Assembly (NCBI GenBank): GCA_963822615.1
Contig: CAWGIM010000001.1
Coordinates: forward strand, 744,001 to 808,000
Length of the DNA: 64,000 nucleotides
DNA from: Trebonia sp963822615
GTDB lineage: Bacteria > Actinomycetota > Actinomycetes > Streptosporangiales > Streptosporangiaceae
Reading direction: 5' to 3'
Made by a program: the position numbers and the translations under genes. Shown here piece after piece: positions 36,204 to 45,285 of the stretch. Position 1 is the first letter of the stretch; each line of letters starts with the position of its first letter. The notes under the pieces were generated by a model that worked only from the letters and a program-made list of their open reading frames with translations, searched no databases and was not told where the DNA came from.

Positions 36204-37628
36204 TTATCTCCCAGCCGGGGCGCTGGCCGGCGGTTGCGGCGTCCCGCTCCTGTCCGGGCTGGCGAGCAGCTCGATGATGCCGAGCACCAGCAGCAGCGCC
36301 AGCACCAGCACGATCACCACGGCGAGGGTCGGCTGCCCCCAGAACACGAAAACCAGCACCGCGACCACCACCGCCGCGATCCGCAGGAGCCGTATATGGG
36401 CGGCCGTCCAGACGCCGACCGGCCCGGCCCGCAGACCGGCCCTGGCGCCGTGCTCGCGCAGCCAGCCGATCCCGTTCGCCACGCCGCGCCTGGTGGCCAC
36501 CGCGGCGGTCGACGGGCCGCCAAGGAACGCGGCCGCCGCCACCACCAGGCCCACCAGCAGCAGCACCCGCAGCCCCTGCTTGATGAAGCGGACTAGCGTG
36601 TCGTAGGCGGCGGCGGCCGCGTCGGACGGCAGCACCGTGCTCGGCACGCTGTTCAGGTAGATCGCCCGGGCGATGGCCAGCGCGATCGCGAGGACCAGCA
36701 TGGACGCGGACAAGCCGAGGGCGGCGCCGACCAGTCCGCGGCGCCGGCCGCGGGCGAGCGCGATGCCGCCCGCCAGCAAGGCGAGCGACAGCAGCGGCAG
36801 CACCCACTTGAGCGTGGTTAGCAGCCGGTAGCCGGACTGGGCCTTACTCAGGTTGGGCGCCGCGAACAGCGGGAAGGTGGCGTTGACGGCCGGGATGCGG
36901 CTGGCGACGGTGAGGCCGCGCGCGACCAGTTGCTGCTTCACCTGGCTGATCAGCGGCCCTAGGTTAACCACCACCTGCCCGTTGACCAGGCTGAGGCTGC
37001 TGTCGCCGGCGCTGCTGTTACCGGACAGCACCCGCACTATCCCGGCATGGGCGACCCGGTTGGCCTGTGTCCACGCCGCGGCGGCGGCCGGGCTGGCCAC
37101 CACCTTGGCCACGGTGCTGGCGATCAGGCCGTCGACCGCGCCGTCGATCTGCCCGGAGAAGTTCTGCAGCAGGGTCGACACCTCCGGCAGCCGGTCGGCC
37201 ACGAGCTGGCTCGACGCCTGGTTGACCAGTGCCTGCACGTCGACCCGGCTGGTGATCTGCGCGGTGATCTTGTCGCTGAGCGCGTGCTGCACGGCCGGGT
37301 CGTGGATCAGCGGTGCCACGTTGGCGACGTAACGATCGGTGTTGGACACCTGGTTGGCGCCCCACACGCCGATCACCGAGACCGGGGCGAGCACACAGCC
37401 GAGGACAATGGCCACCGCGGCCGCTGGCGTGCGCCAGCGGCCGCGGCCGCCACCGCGGCCGCCCCGGTCCCGCCCGGCGGTACCGCCGGCGGCCTGGGCC
37501 CGCAGCGCGCGGACCTCGGACCTGAGTTGCTCGAGCTCGGCCCGCTCGGCTGACTCCCGCGCGGCGGGCACTTCCCCGGCCAGGTCTTGCCCGGACCGGT
37601 CCCGGGCGGGACGGTCCTCGGTAGCCAC
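36204..37628 (-). CDS. Large integral membrane protein of unknown function
   Basis: This protein has 474 residues. The N-terminal 70 residues are charged and low-complexity with a short coiled-coil stretch (RAELEQLRSEVRALRAQA). One helix at about 71-92 precedes an extracellular domain of about 180 residues (NTDRYVANVAPLIHDPAVQHALSDK). Two helices follow at about 270-320, then three more to residue 450. This plan is widespread in actinobacteria. It lies 29 bases after DUF1269 and nine bases before the GAP gene, so the three are one operon. Confidence 0.75.
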   Translation of the reverse strand: MATEDRPARDRSGQDLAGEVPAARESAERAELEQLRSEVRALRAQAAGGTAGRDRGGRGGGRGRWRTPAAAVAIVLGCVLAPVSVIGVWGANQVSNTDRYVANVAPLIHDPAVQHALSDKITAQITSRVDVQALVNQASSQLVADRLPEVSTLLQNFSGQIDGAVDGLIASTVAKVVASPAAAAAWTQANRVAHAGIVRVLSGNSSAGDSSLSLVNGQVVVNLGPLISQVKQQLVARGLTVASRIPAVNATFPLFAAPNLSKAQSGYRLLTTLKWVLPLLSLALLAGGIALARGRRRGLVGAALGLSASMLVLAIALAIARAIYLNSVPSTVLPSDAAAAAYDTLVRFIKQGLRVLLLVGLVVAAAAFLGGPSTAAVATRRGVANGIGWLREHGARAGLRAGPVGVWTAAHIRLLRIAAVVVAVLVFVFWGQPTLAVVIVLVLALLLVLGIIELLASPDRSGTPQPPASAPAGR

Positions 37629-37657
37629 GGCTCAGCTCCTGTCGCTGCCGGGGACGA

Positions 37658-38149
37658 TCAGTCTTCCTGCGCGAACGCCTCGCGCAGCTTGGCCTCCTGC
37701 TCGCTCGACAGGTTGGTGCTGATCAGCTCGGCCTCAGTGGCCGGGAACTCGGCCTTCACCCGGTCGATGACCGCGTCCGAGCTGAGCAGGAACAGCGCCG
37801 AGGTGCCGGGGGTGATCTGGTCGCGCACCGACTTGATGAAGTGGTCGCTGATGCCGACGTCGGCCAGCGAGCCGAACAGCGCGCCGGAGGCGGCGCCGAT
37901 GGCCAGGCCGAGGATCGGGACGAAGAAGATCAGCCCGAACAGCAGGCCCCAGAAGCCGCCGCCGAGCGCGCCGCCCATCCGGGTGTCGTGCAGCTGGTTG
38001 GTCTTCGGCTTCTTCTTGCCGGCCTCCCAGCTGACCACGGCCGCGTCCTGCACCGTGATGAGCTGCTGGGACTGCAGTGCGCCGAGCTTCGTCAGGGCCG
38101 CGTCGGCGCCGTACGGGGTGGGGAACTTCCAGACGGTCAGCGATGACAT
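37658..38149 (-). CDS. DUF1269 family protein
   Basis: This protein has 163 residues. The family is recognised by LTVWKFPTPYGADAALTKL, then LITVQDAAVVSWEAGKKKPKT and a glycine-rich hairpin helix GGALGGGFWGLLFGLIFFVPILGLAIGAASGAL. The C-terminal segment TSALFLLSSDAVIDRVKAEF is also typical. DUF1269 proteins are small membrane-associated proteins of unknown function and often appear among stress genes. It is the first gene of its operon, 124 bases downstream of palindrome A. Confidence 0.85.
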   Translation of the reverse strand: MSSLTVWKFPTPYGADAALTKLGALQSQQLITVQDAAVVSWEAGKKKPKTNQLHDTRMGGALGGGFWGLLFGLIFFVPILGLAIGAASGALFGSLADVGISDHFIKSVRDQITPGTSALFLLSSDAVIDRVKAEFPATEAELISTNLSSEQEAKLREAFAQED

Positions 38150-38244
38150 CGTGTCTTGCCCTCCGGTTCATGGTTCGCCTGGTGGCGTGCCTGTGCGCAC
38201 GCGGACCGGGGGACGCCGCTGCGGGCGATCCCCCTCGGGATCAG

Positions 38245-38289
38245 AACCTGCCCGTTTCCCGGCCGCCGGCCATCACCCGCCGCGGGTGA
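38245..38289 (-). promoter_or_regulatory. Regulon site A: palindrome plus -10-like hexamer, DUF1269 promoter
   Basis: The palindrome occupies 38273-38289 and is perfect (TCACCCGCGGCGGGTGA on the minus strand). Exactly 22 bases downstream in the direction of transcription is CAGGTT (38245-38250 on the plus strand). The start codon of DUF1269 lies 124 bases from the palindrome. Confidence 0.7.
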
Positions 38290-38342
38290 ACAACCCCCCT
38301 GGGCACGGGGATCGGCCGGCTCCCGGGCGGGTGATACGGGCG

Positions 38343-41258
38343 CTACAGGATGCGGAGCCGTACCCCGCGCTCGACCGCCTCGCGGCGCGAGGACACGCCC
38401 AGCTTGTAGTAGACCGAGCGCAGGTGCGTCTTGACCGTGTTGACCGACAGGAACAGCGTGTCGGCGATGTCCTGGTTGCTCATGTAGGAGCGGAGCAGCC
38501 GCAGCACCGCCAGCTCGCTCGCGGTCAGCGCCGACGCCTCGTGCTCGGCCGGGCCGCTGCCCGCCGCCCGGGAGGACGGCTGGGTGACGAACCGCTCGTG
38601 CACCCGGGCCGCGAACCCGGCGACCGGGCTGGCCGGCGCCACCAGCAGCGCGATCGCCGAGTGGACGGCGCCGCCCGCGTCGAGGAACGGGCGGTAGAGG
38701 TCGTGCGGCTCCGCCAGCCCGAGGGCTTCCTCGAGCAGCTTCGCCGCTTCCGCGTCGGTCCCGCTGCGCCGCGCGGCGACCACCCCCGCCAGCAGCGCCG
38801 TTACCCGGTCGCGGCGCGACGGCCGGGGCCGCGGGCGGATGGCCGGCCAGCCGCCGGCCTGGCCGGCGGGTCCGTCGCCGTCGTCCTGGGCGGCGTCCAG
38901 GGCCATCTTGAGTGCGGTCGCCGGGTCGCCCTCGGCCAGCAGCAGCCGCGCCCGGGCGGCCGCCTGGTCCGGCCGGCCCGCTGGCCGGGTGCTGTCCGCC
39001 GGGGGCAGCGCCCGGGCCGCCAGGGCGAGGTCACCGGCCCGCAGCGCCACGTCGAAGTCGAGCGCGGAAAGCACCGGGCCGTCGGTCTCGTGCCTGCCGC
39101 GCACCAGCCGTACCAGGTCCCTGGCCCGTTCCACGTCCCCTTCGGCCAGCGCCACCCGGGCCCGGCTGGCCGCCAGCAGGACGCCCAGGTCAGGTTCACC
39201 CGGCAGGGCCGGCGGCAGCGCGGGCTCGGCCTCGTCGAGCAGCCGGGCCGCCCCGATCAGGTCATCCCGGTCCAGCGCCAGCTGCGCCGCCGCCATGGTG
39301 GCCAGGCAGCGGGCGGCCGAGCCGGCCGCGGCCGCGGTCCCGGTGCCGGTGCCGGGCTCACCGAGCGGGCTGGTCGCCAGGCGGGCGGGCGGGCCCGCCG
39401 GAGCGGCCGGACCATCGGCCGTGCCCCCGGCCGGCGGCCCCTCGTCGAGCAGTTCGGCGGCCAGGTCGGCGGCGATGCTGAGGTCGCCGCCGAGCGCCGC
39501 CGTGAGGGCAAGCCAGCCGCGCACCCGGGTGGCCAGCAGGCCGCTGCCGGCCGCGGTGAGCTGATGGTAAGCGGCGGTCAGCGCGTCGGCGGCGGCGGTG
39601 TACTCCAGGCGGCGCAGCTGCACGGTGCCCAGTGCCACCCACAGCAGCCCGGCCGCCTGGTGCTCCTGCGGCCGGCCAGCCGATGCCCGAGCCTGCTCGG
39701 CCAGCGGCAGGCAGGCCGCCACCGACCCGGCGTCGGGGTGCCGCAGCAGCCGCAGGGTGGCCAGCCACAACTCGATCACCAGCCGGTCGGGCGCGCTGCC
39801 GCTGTCATCGTTCAGTGGCCCGGCGTCCTCGCTGCCTGCCACCGTCGCCAGGTCGCTGCCTGCCCCCGTCGCCAGGTCCAGGTAGGCCTCGGCTGAGTCG
39901 GGGTCGCCGCGGTACAGCCGGGCGAGCGCCAGCGCGGCCGCGACGGCCGGGTCGGCCCGCCACTCGGCCGGCAGCCGCCCGATGACCGTCTCGAACTCGG
40001 CCACCCGTTCGGTCAGCGCTCCGGCCAGCCCCGCCTCGGCCAGCAGCGGCCCGGCCGCCTCCCACTCGCCCGCCTCGGCCGCGCAGCGCAAAGCCTCGAC
40101 CGCGTCGCCGTGCGCCGCGTACCAGCGGGCGGCCCGGCTGAACAGCCCGGGGAGATCGGCCGCGAGCTCGCAGCGCAGTTCGCCGAGCAGCACCTGGCGC
40201 AGGAACGGGTGGTACCGGTAGCCGTCCGCCCCGTCCCGGACCACCAGGGTGTTCTCCCGGTGCAGGGTATCGAGGATGCGGGCGCTGCCGGGCTCGCCGG
40301 TCACCTCGCCCGCGAAGTCGGCCGTCACCCGCTCGGTGATGCTGGTGCAGCGCAGGAACTGCCGGATCGCGGGCGGCTGCCAGTCGAGCACCTCATCGCG
40401 CACGTACTCGGCGACGATGGGGTCGGCCGCGAGCGCCTGCGGGTTCAGCCCGCCGTCGCGCGCGGCGACCAGCGCGGCCAGCCGGGGTCCCGCCATCCAG
40501 CCCTCGGTCCGCCGCAGCAGCTCCGCCCGCTCCGCGGGCCCGGCCGCCAGCCCCAGGTGGTCGAAGTACGCGTCCGCCTCCTCGGCGGTGCAGGCCAGGT
40601 CGGCCGCGCGCACCTCGGACAGGGCGCCGGACAGCCGCATCTTGGCCAGGTGCAGGCCGGGCACCGACCGCCCGCACAGGATGAGGCGCAGCGTGGCCGG
40701 GGCCTGGTGGATCAGCAGGGCTAGCCCGGGCAGCACGTCGCTGCCCGCCAGCGCGTGCACGTCGTCGATGACCAGCACCAGTGAACCGGACAGCTTCCGT
40801 ACCGCGTTGACCAGGTCGCCGGGTAGGTCGTCGGGTGCCTCGCGGCCGCGCGGCACCAGCGGCGTGCCCCCGCTCCCCGCCAGGCCTGGCCCGACGCTGG
40901 TCACCGTGGTGGTTACCGCGCTGGCGGCGGCCAGCGCGGCGGTCATGCAGGCCCAGAAGCGACCAGGGTCGCGGTCGCCGTCATCCAGGCTGAGCCAGGC
41001 GATCCGCCGGGACCGGGCCCGCGCGGCCGCCCAGCCGGCGCAGGCCACGGTCTTGCCGGCCCCTGGCGGTGCGGTGATCACGGTCACCGGCCGTTCGGTG
41101 GCCTGCTCGATCAGCGCGGTCAGCCGGTCACGGCGGAACACGTCAGCCCCGGGTTGCGGCACGCGAAACTTTCCGGCCCCGATCGTGGTCACTGGCGCCG
41201 GATCCATACTCACCGCAATGCCGCCGGGAATGGACTCCAGCTGGGTCATTCGCTTCAC
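38343..41258 (-). CDS. MalT-like LuxR-family regulator (LAL)
   Basis: This protein has 971 residues. The GTG at 41256-41258 is chosen because GGGGGAG lies five bases upstream. An N-terminal STAND ATPase domain has Walker A TAPPGAGKT (residues about 62-70) and a Walker B-like LVLVIDDVHAL. The long middle region is helical, TPR-like and alanine-rich. The C-terminal GerE-type HTH is TASELAVLRLLRSYMSNQDI, then SVNTVKTHLRSVYYKLG. Such proteins activate transcription after binding an inducer and ATP. Palindrome B lies 89 bases upstream, so autoregulation is likely, and the gene sits at the centre of five matching sites. Confidence 0.88.
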   Translation of the reverse strand: MKRMTQLESIPGGIAVSMDPAPVTTIGAGKFRVPQPGADVFRRDRLTALIEQATERPVTVITAPPGAGKTVACAGWAAARARSRRIAWLSLDDGDRDPGRFWACMTAALAAASAVTTTVTSVGPGLAGSGGTPLVPRGREAPDDLPGDLVNAVRKLSGSLVLVIDDVHALAGSDVLPGLALLIHQAPATLRLILCGRSVPGLHLAKMRLSGALSEVRAADLACTAEEADAYFDHLGLAAGPAERAELLRRTEGWMAGPRLAALVAARDGGLNPQALAADPIVAEYVRDEVLDWQPPAIRQFLRCTSITERVTADFAGEVTGEPGSARILDTLHRENTLVVRDGADGYRYHPFLRQVLLGELRCELAADLPGLFSRAARWYAAHGDAVEALRCAAEAGEWEAAGPLLAEAGLAGALTERVAEFETVIGRLPAEWRADPAVAAALALARLYRGDPDSAEAYLDLATGAGSDLATVAGSEDAGPLNDDSGSAPDRLVIELWLATLRLLRHPDAGSVAACLPLAEQARASAGRPQEHQAAGLLWVALGTVQLRRLEYTAAADALTAAYHQLTAAGSGLLATRVRGWLALTAALGGDLSIAADLAAELLDEGPPAGGTADGPAAPAGPPARLATSPLGEPGTGTGTAAAAGSAARCLATMAAAQLALDRDDLIGAARLLDEAEPALPPALPGEPDLGVLLAASRARVALAEGDVERARDLVRLVRGRHETDGPVLSALDFDVALRAGDLALAARALPPADSTRPAGRPDQAAARARLLLAEGDPATALKMALDAAQDDGDGPAGQAGGWPAIRPRPRPSRRDRVTALLAGVVAARRSGTDAEAAKLLEEALGLAEPHDLYRPFLDAGGAVHSAIALLVAPASPVAGFAARVHERFVTQPSSRAAGSGPAEHEASALTASELAVLRLLRSYMSNQDIADTLFLSVNTVKTHLRSVYYKLGVSSRREAVERGVRLRIL

Positions 41259-41318
41259 AGACACTCCCCCAACCAGGCCTTTCCTTACCCTCCTGATTTG
41301 AGGAGTAATCACCTGAGC

Positions 41319-41363
41319 ACCTTGAGCAATGCCTCGTCACACCGCATCACCCGCGGCGGGTGA
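41319..41363 (-). promoter_or_regulatory. Regulon site B: palindrome plus -10-like hexamer, LAL gene promoter
   Basis: A perfect palindrome TCACCCGCGGCGGGTGA (plus strand) occupies 41347-41363. On the minus strand CAAGGT follows 22 bases downstream (41319-41324). The LAL start codon is 89 bases from the palindrome. The 337-base divergent gap holds this site and site C, and no gene. Confidence 0.7.
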
Positions 41364-41493
41364 GACTGCCCGGCCCCGCCATCCGCTGACCGCGTTCGCG
41401 GCCCGCGCAGAGCCCGCCGGCGGGCCCGCGGCGCGCTTCAGGAGGTGCCCGCGTGCCGGGCCGGCCGCCTGCCGGACGGCCCTCCCGCCGACT

Positions 41494-41538
41494 TCACCCG
41501 CTGCGGATGACGCCAGGGACGCCAGGCCGGGTCACGAT
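41494..41538 (+). promoter_or_regulatory. Regulon site C: palindrome plus -10-like hexamer, DUF7144 promoter
   Basis: TCACCCGCTGCGGATGA (41494-41510) differs from the perfect palindrome at one base. CACGAT (41533-41538) lies 22 bases downstream. The start codon of the DUF7144 gene is 86 bases from the palindrome. Site C begins 147 bases after site B. Confidence 0.68.
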
Positions 41539-41595
41539 CCAGCTCAGTCCTTCCCTTAGCGGAAGGATCCGGCAAAGCGGAGGGAAGACCGTCCG

Positions 41596-42237
41596 ATGAG
41601 CGAAATGCGCGACAACACCGGCCAGCAGGCCGGCCAGGCCGGCACCGGCCATACAGCGACCGGGCAGCAGCCGGGAACCGGGCAGACAGTGACCGGGCAG
41701 ACAGTGACCGGACAGCCGGGGACCGCGGAGGCGGGCACCGGGACCGGGGCGACGGCCAGCGGCCAGCGCTACGTGCCCCGTCCGGCCCCCGGGTACGACG
41801 ACGACCAGCGCTACCAGGCGGGGGCCGGCGGCGGCAGGCACGAGGCGGCGCCGAGCGGCGCGGCGCTCGGGCTGACCATCATGGCAGCCGCGTTCATGAT
41901 GCTGTCCGGCCTCCTCGGGTTCTTCTGGGGGCTGGCCGCGATCATCAAGGGATCGTTCTTCGTGGTACTGCCCAACTACGAGTTCAGCCTGTCGGCCGTG
42001 AGCTGGGGCTGGCTGCACCTGATCATCGGCGCGGTGCTGTTCGTCGCGGGCGCGGCCCTGTTCACCGGACACCTGTGGGCCCGGATCGTCGGCGTGGTGC
42101 TCGTCGGGCTCGCCATGATCTCCAACTTCGTGTCCCTGCCGTACTACCCGGTCTGGGCCGTGGTGCTGATCGCGCTGGACGCGTTCGTCATCTGGGCCCT
42201 GCTCACCCCGCGCAACCCGATGAGCAGAGAGGTATAG
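41596..42237 (+). CDS. DUF7144-like four-helix membrane protein
   Basis: This protein has 213 residues. Residues 1-85 are hydrophilic and repetitive, with a DNA repeat of 15 bases giving TGQTV twice. Four transmembrane helices follow (LTIMAAAFMMLSGLLGFFWG; WLHLIIGAVLFVAGAALF; GVVLVGLAMISNFVS; VWAVVLIALDAFVIWALL). The helix order and the PYYPVWA loop match a common actinobacterial membrane family that I place with DUF7144. It is first in a two-gene unit with the GAP gene. Confidence 0.75.
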   Translation: MSEMRDNTGQQAGQAGTGHTATGQQPGTGQTVTGQTVTGQPGTAEAGTGTGATASGQRYVPRPAPGYDDDQRYQAGAGGGRHEAAPSGAALGLTIMAAAFMMLSGLLGFFWGLAAIIKGSFFVVLPNYEFSLSAVSWGWLHLIIGAVLFVAGAALFTGHLWARIVGVVLVGLAMISNFVSLPYYPVWAVVLIALDAFVIWALLTPRNPMSREV

Positions 42238-42248
42238 CGGCCCGGTAG

Positions 42249-42926
42249 ATGGGGTCCGCGATCGGCGGCGCCCTGCCGCTAGCGGTCGGGGTGGCGCTGA
42301 GCCCGATCCCGATCATCGCGGTGGTGCTGATGCTCACCACCCACCGGGCGCGGGTGAACGGCCCGCTGTTCATCGCGGGCTGGCTGGCCGGGCTGGCCGT
42401 CGTGGGCGCGATCGTGCTCAGCGTGGCCGGCCCGGCCGGAGCCAGTTCCTCGGGTACCCCGGCCACCTGGGTGGGCTGGGTGAAGCTGGCCCTGGGGTTG
42501 CTGCTGCTGGTGGTCGCGGCGAGGCAGTTCCGCGGGCGGCCGCGGGCGGGCGCGGAGGCTTCGCTGCCCCAGTGGATGGCGAAGCTTGACGACATCCGCC
42601 CGCTGGCCGCGTGCGGGCTGGCCGCCCTGCTGGCCGGCGCCAACCCGAAGAACCTGCTGCTGGCGGTGGGCGCGGCCACCTCGATCGCGCAGACCGGCGT
42701 CTCTGGCGCCGGCCAGGCGGTCGCCTACCTGGTCTTCGCCCTGCTCGGCACGCTCGGGGTAGGCATCCCGGTCGGGATGTACTTCGTGCTCGGCCCGCGG
42801 GCGGACAAGCGGCTGGGCGGGCTGAAGGACTGGATGGGCGCCCATAACGCGGTCATCATGTCGGTGCTGTGCCTGGTGATCGGCGCGAAGCTGATCGGTG
42901 ACGCGATCAGCGGGCTGACCGGCTAG
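42249..42926 (+). CDS. GAP-family membrane protein, copy 2
   Basis: This protein has 225 residues and about six helices. Family segments are LAVGVALSPIPIIAVVLMLTT at the N-terminus, PLFIAGWLAGLAVVGAIVL, and the central GLAALLAGANPKNLLLAVGAA. It is more typical of the family than copy 1. It starts 11 bases after the DUF7144 gene. Mycobacterial relatives are involved in glycolipid or sulfolipid traffic. A sulfated-lipid link would fit the nearby arylsulfatase but is unproven. Confidence 0.82.
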   Translation: MGSAIGGALPLAVGVALSPIPIIAVVLMLTTHRARVNGPLFIAGWLAGLAVVGAIVLSVAGPAGASSSGTPATWVGWVKLALGLLLLVVAARQFRGRPRAGAEASLPQWMAKLDDIRPLAACGLAALLAGANPKNLLLAVGAATSIAQTGVSGAGQAVAYLVFALLGTLGVGIPVGMYFVLGPRADKRLGGLKDWMGAHNAVIMSVLCLVIGAKLIGDAISGLTG

Positions 42927-43020
42927 CCGCGCCGCGCTCAGCTCGGCCAGCTCTCGGCCAGCTCGCCCAGCTCGGCCCGACGGGGGGTCCCCTGCCGGTG
43001 CGGGGGTACGCGGGGTGCTG

Positions 43021-44888
43021 TTAGCAGGGGTAGCGCTTGGGTCCTTGGGTGTAGGTGCGGCCGGCTGGGGTTGTCCACTGGTGCCAGCCGGGTCTGGGCT
43101 GGGTGACGGTCCAGCCCGGTGACTGCTTGACCTGGTGGCAGGCGCGGGAGCGGGCCCCGGCGTTGCACGCGCAGGTGGGGCCGCCCCGGTGGTGGGGGAT
43201 CGCGTGCTCGAAGTCGGACTCGCGCGCGTGCCGGGAGCAGGTCGGGAACGTGCACTCGTGGTCGCGGACCTGGACCAGGTGGCGCAGGGTGTCGCCGGGC
43301 TGGTAGGCGCTGGTGCGGTGGCGGTGGTCGCAGGTCTCGGTGGGGACCGGCTCGAGCTTGACCAGCAGGGTCCGCCCGTCGGGCAGGGTGAGCTGCCACG
43401 CGCCGTGTCCGTCAGGTGGGCCCGGGGCGGGGGCTGGGGTGAGGGTCCAGGGCGGGGGCGGTTCGTCGGGGGCCCTGGGGTCGGGTGCGGTGAGCTGGTG
43501 CAGAGAGGCGACCGGGGATGGTGAGGTTGAGGCGGGCCGGGAGCTGTGACAGTGGCGGAGCGGGCGGGCCGTGCTCTGGTCCGGCTCGCGCCTGTTGCCG
43601 GGTGTTGCGGGCGGGGCGGGCGCAGCCGTGCCCGACGGCGGTGCCGTCGGGAGCGGTGACGGTGAGGCAGATGGTCGTGTGCGGGCTGCTGACGGCAAGA
43701 GTGGCCAGGGCGCGGCACAGACCGGGGTCGAGCGGGCCGAGCCCGTGTCCTTCTCCAGGGCGCTCGGCCAGGCCGAGCAGGGTAACCAGCGGGATGATCA
43801 GGTCGGCCAGCCTGGGCGGCGGGGATGCGCCGTCACTGGTTCCGGGGCCGACTGCGTCTGTGCCGCCGCCAGTTCCGGGCCCGTCTCCATTGGTACCGTC
43901 GGGACGCGAGTCCTCCGGGCGGGGCTCGGGGCTTTCCGGGCCGGGATCGTCCGGGCCGGAACCGTCGGGGGCGCCGCCGCCGCCGGGGCTGCCGGGGTCG
44001 TCCGGGCTGTCACCCGTGGTGCCGGGGTCGTCCGGGCCCGTACTCGTTGGGGGCGCCGAGCCCGTCCGGGGGCTGCCCGGCCGCGATCCGGGCCTCGGCG
44101 GTGACCGCGTTCATCAGGTCCAGGTAGGCCATCGCCCGGAACTGGTCCATCCGCGTCCCGGGGAACACGCCGGACTGCTTGTACTGGCCCGCGCGGGCGC
44201 ACACGCTGGCGTAGGCGGCCAGGGACTCGTCCGTCGGCAGGTCGTACCCCGACAGGTTCACCGCCCCGGACGGGTCGCGGCGCAGCGCGACCCGGGCCCG
44301 GTTCCGCTCGGACTCCTCCCGCCGCCGCTCGGCTGAGGCCGGGTCGACGGTCAGCGCCGCCTGCACGGCCAGCTTCTCCGCCTGGCTGTGGGTCTTACCC
44401 GGCAGCTCATCGATGATCAGCGCCTCGGCCCGGGCCGCGTCGGCCTCCGAGAGTGAGGCGAGGGCGTCGGCGACCGCGCGGGCCTTCGGGAAGGTGAGCT
44501 CCCCGGCCGCGAGCAGTTCCCCGGTCCGCGGCAGGCGCACCTGCAGGTCCCACGCGGTCCACATCAGCTTCTCGGCCGACTGCGGCGGCATCGCCAGCGC
44601 CAGGGCGACCTCGTGGGTCAGCGGCCGGGACCAGCCGTCAGGCAGGTCACCGTGATAGCCGCCGGCCAGCGGCTCGTCGTCCTCGCGGATCAGGTCCCGG
44701 AGCACCCCGAGCTTGCCGGCCGCCGACCAGGCTTCCATCGCCTGGTAGCGGCGCAGCAGCCCGATCCGCTGGTCGTGCGACGCCCCCGGGCACCGCCAGC
44801 CCGGGCCGGACGCTGCTTCCAGCGCGGCCGCCAGCGCGGCCGACGGCGCGCAGGCATCCCACCGGCCGCCCCGGGTAAAGCCGGCCAT
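43021..44888 (-). pseudogene. DUF222-HNH endonuclease family gene with frameshifts
   Basis: Three frames carry successive parts of one protein. The DUF222 domain runs from MAGFTRGGRWDAC to about 44046 (LTFPKARAVADALASLSEADAARAE). A second frame continues with a Pro/Gly/Asp-rich linker and LADLIIPLVTLLGLAERPGEG to about 43500. The third holds the HNH end (CDHRHRTSAYQ, then CTFPTCSRHARESDFEHAIPHHRGG). Each switch fits one extra base. A further N-terminal part may lie in another frame upstream to 45073, but that switch has the opposite sign. Members are common, mobile and often decayed. It lacks a regulon site. Confidence 0.7.
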
Positions 44889-45186
44889 CGCCGGGTGCCG
44901 CCAGCCCGGGCCAGAGCCAGGACCAGAGCCCGGACCGGACCAGGACCAGAGCCGGGGCCGGGGGACGGCAGGCCGGGCTCCCCGCCCGTCCCCTGCCCCG
45001 CGCCCGGCTGCCAGCCCATGAAGCCCCCTGTGGAAGTGTTCGAGTCCGCGTCCGCATCATCAGGCGCGATCAAGTAGATACTCGAACAATACTACGAATT
45101 CAAGATCAACAGTGCGGCGACGCCCTTACCAAACAGCCACTGTTTCCTTACCGGCCGACCGAAGCGAGCGGACTTCACCACCGGTT

Positions 45187-45231
45187 TCACCCGCCGCAGG
45201 TGACGCGGCCCGGACAGGCTGCGAGGACGAT
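45187..45231 (+). promoter_or_regulatory. Regulon site D: palindrome plus -10-like hexamer, arylsulfatase promoter
   Basis: TCACCCGCCGCAGGTGA (45187-45203) differs from the perfect palindrome at one base. GACGAT (45226-45231) lies 22 bases downstream. The arylsulfatase ATG is 83 bases from the palindrome. Confidence 0.68.
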
Positions 45232-45285
45232 CGGCATGACGCCTGCCCGGTACTCCGGGTAATCCGCAGGACACGAGGAGCAGCG

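Noticed and set aside
38327..38334. Extra GCGGGTGA half-site near palindrome A
   Set aside because: The opposite arm is missing and no -10-like hexamer lies at the 22-base distance.
43040..44000. Proline-rich and aspartate-rich frames as possible surface or repeat proteins
   Set aside because: They are the linker and neighbouring frames of the broken DUF222-HNH gene. Codon-by-codon reading in the correct frame gives the known family pattern.
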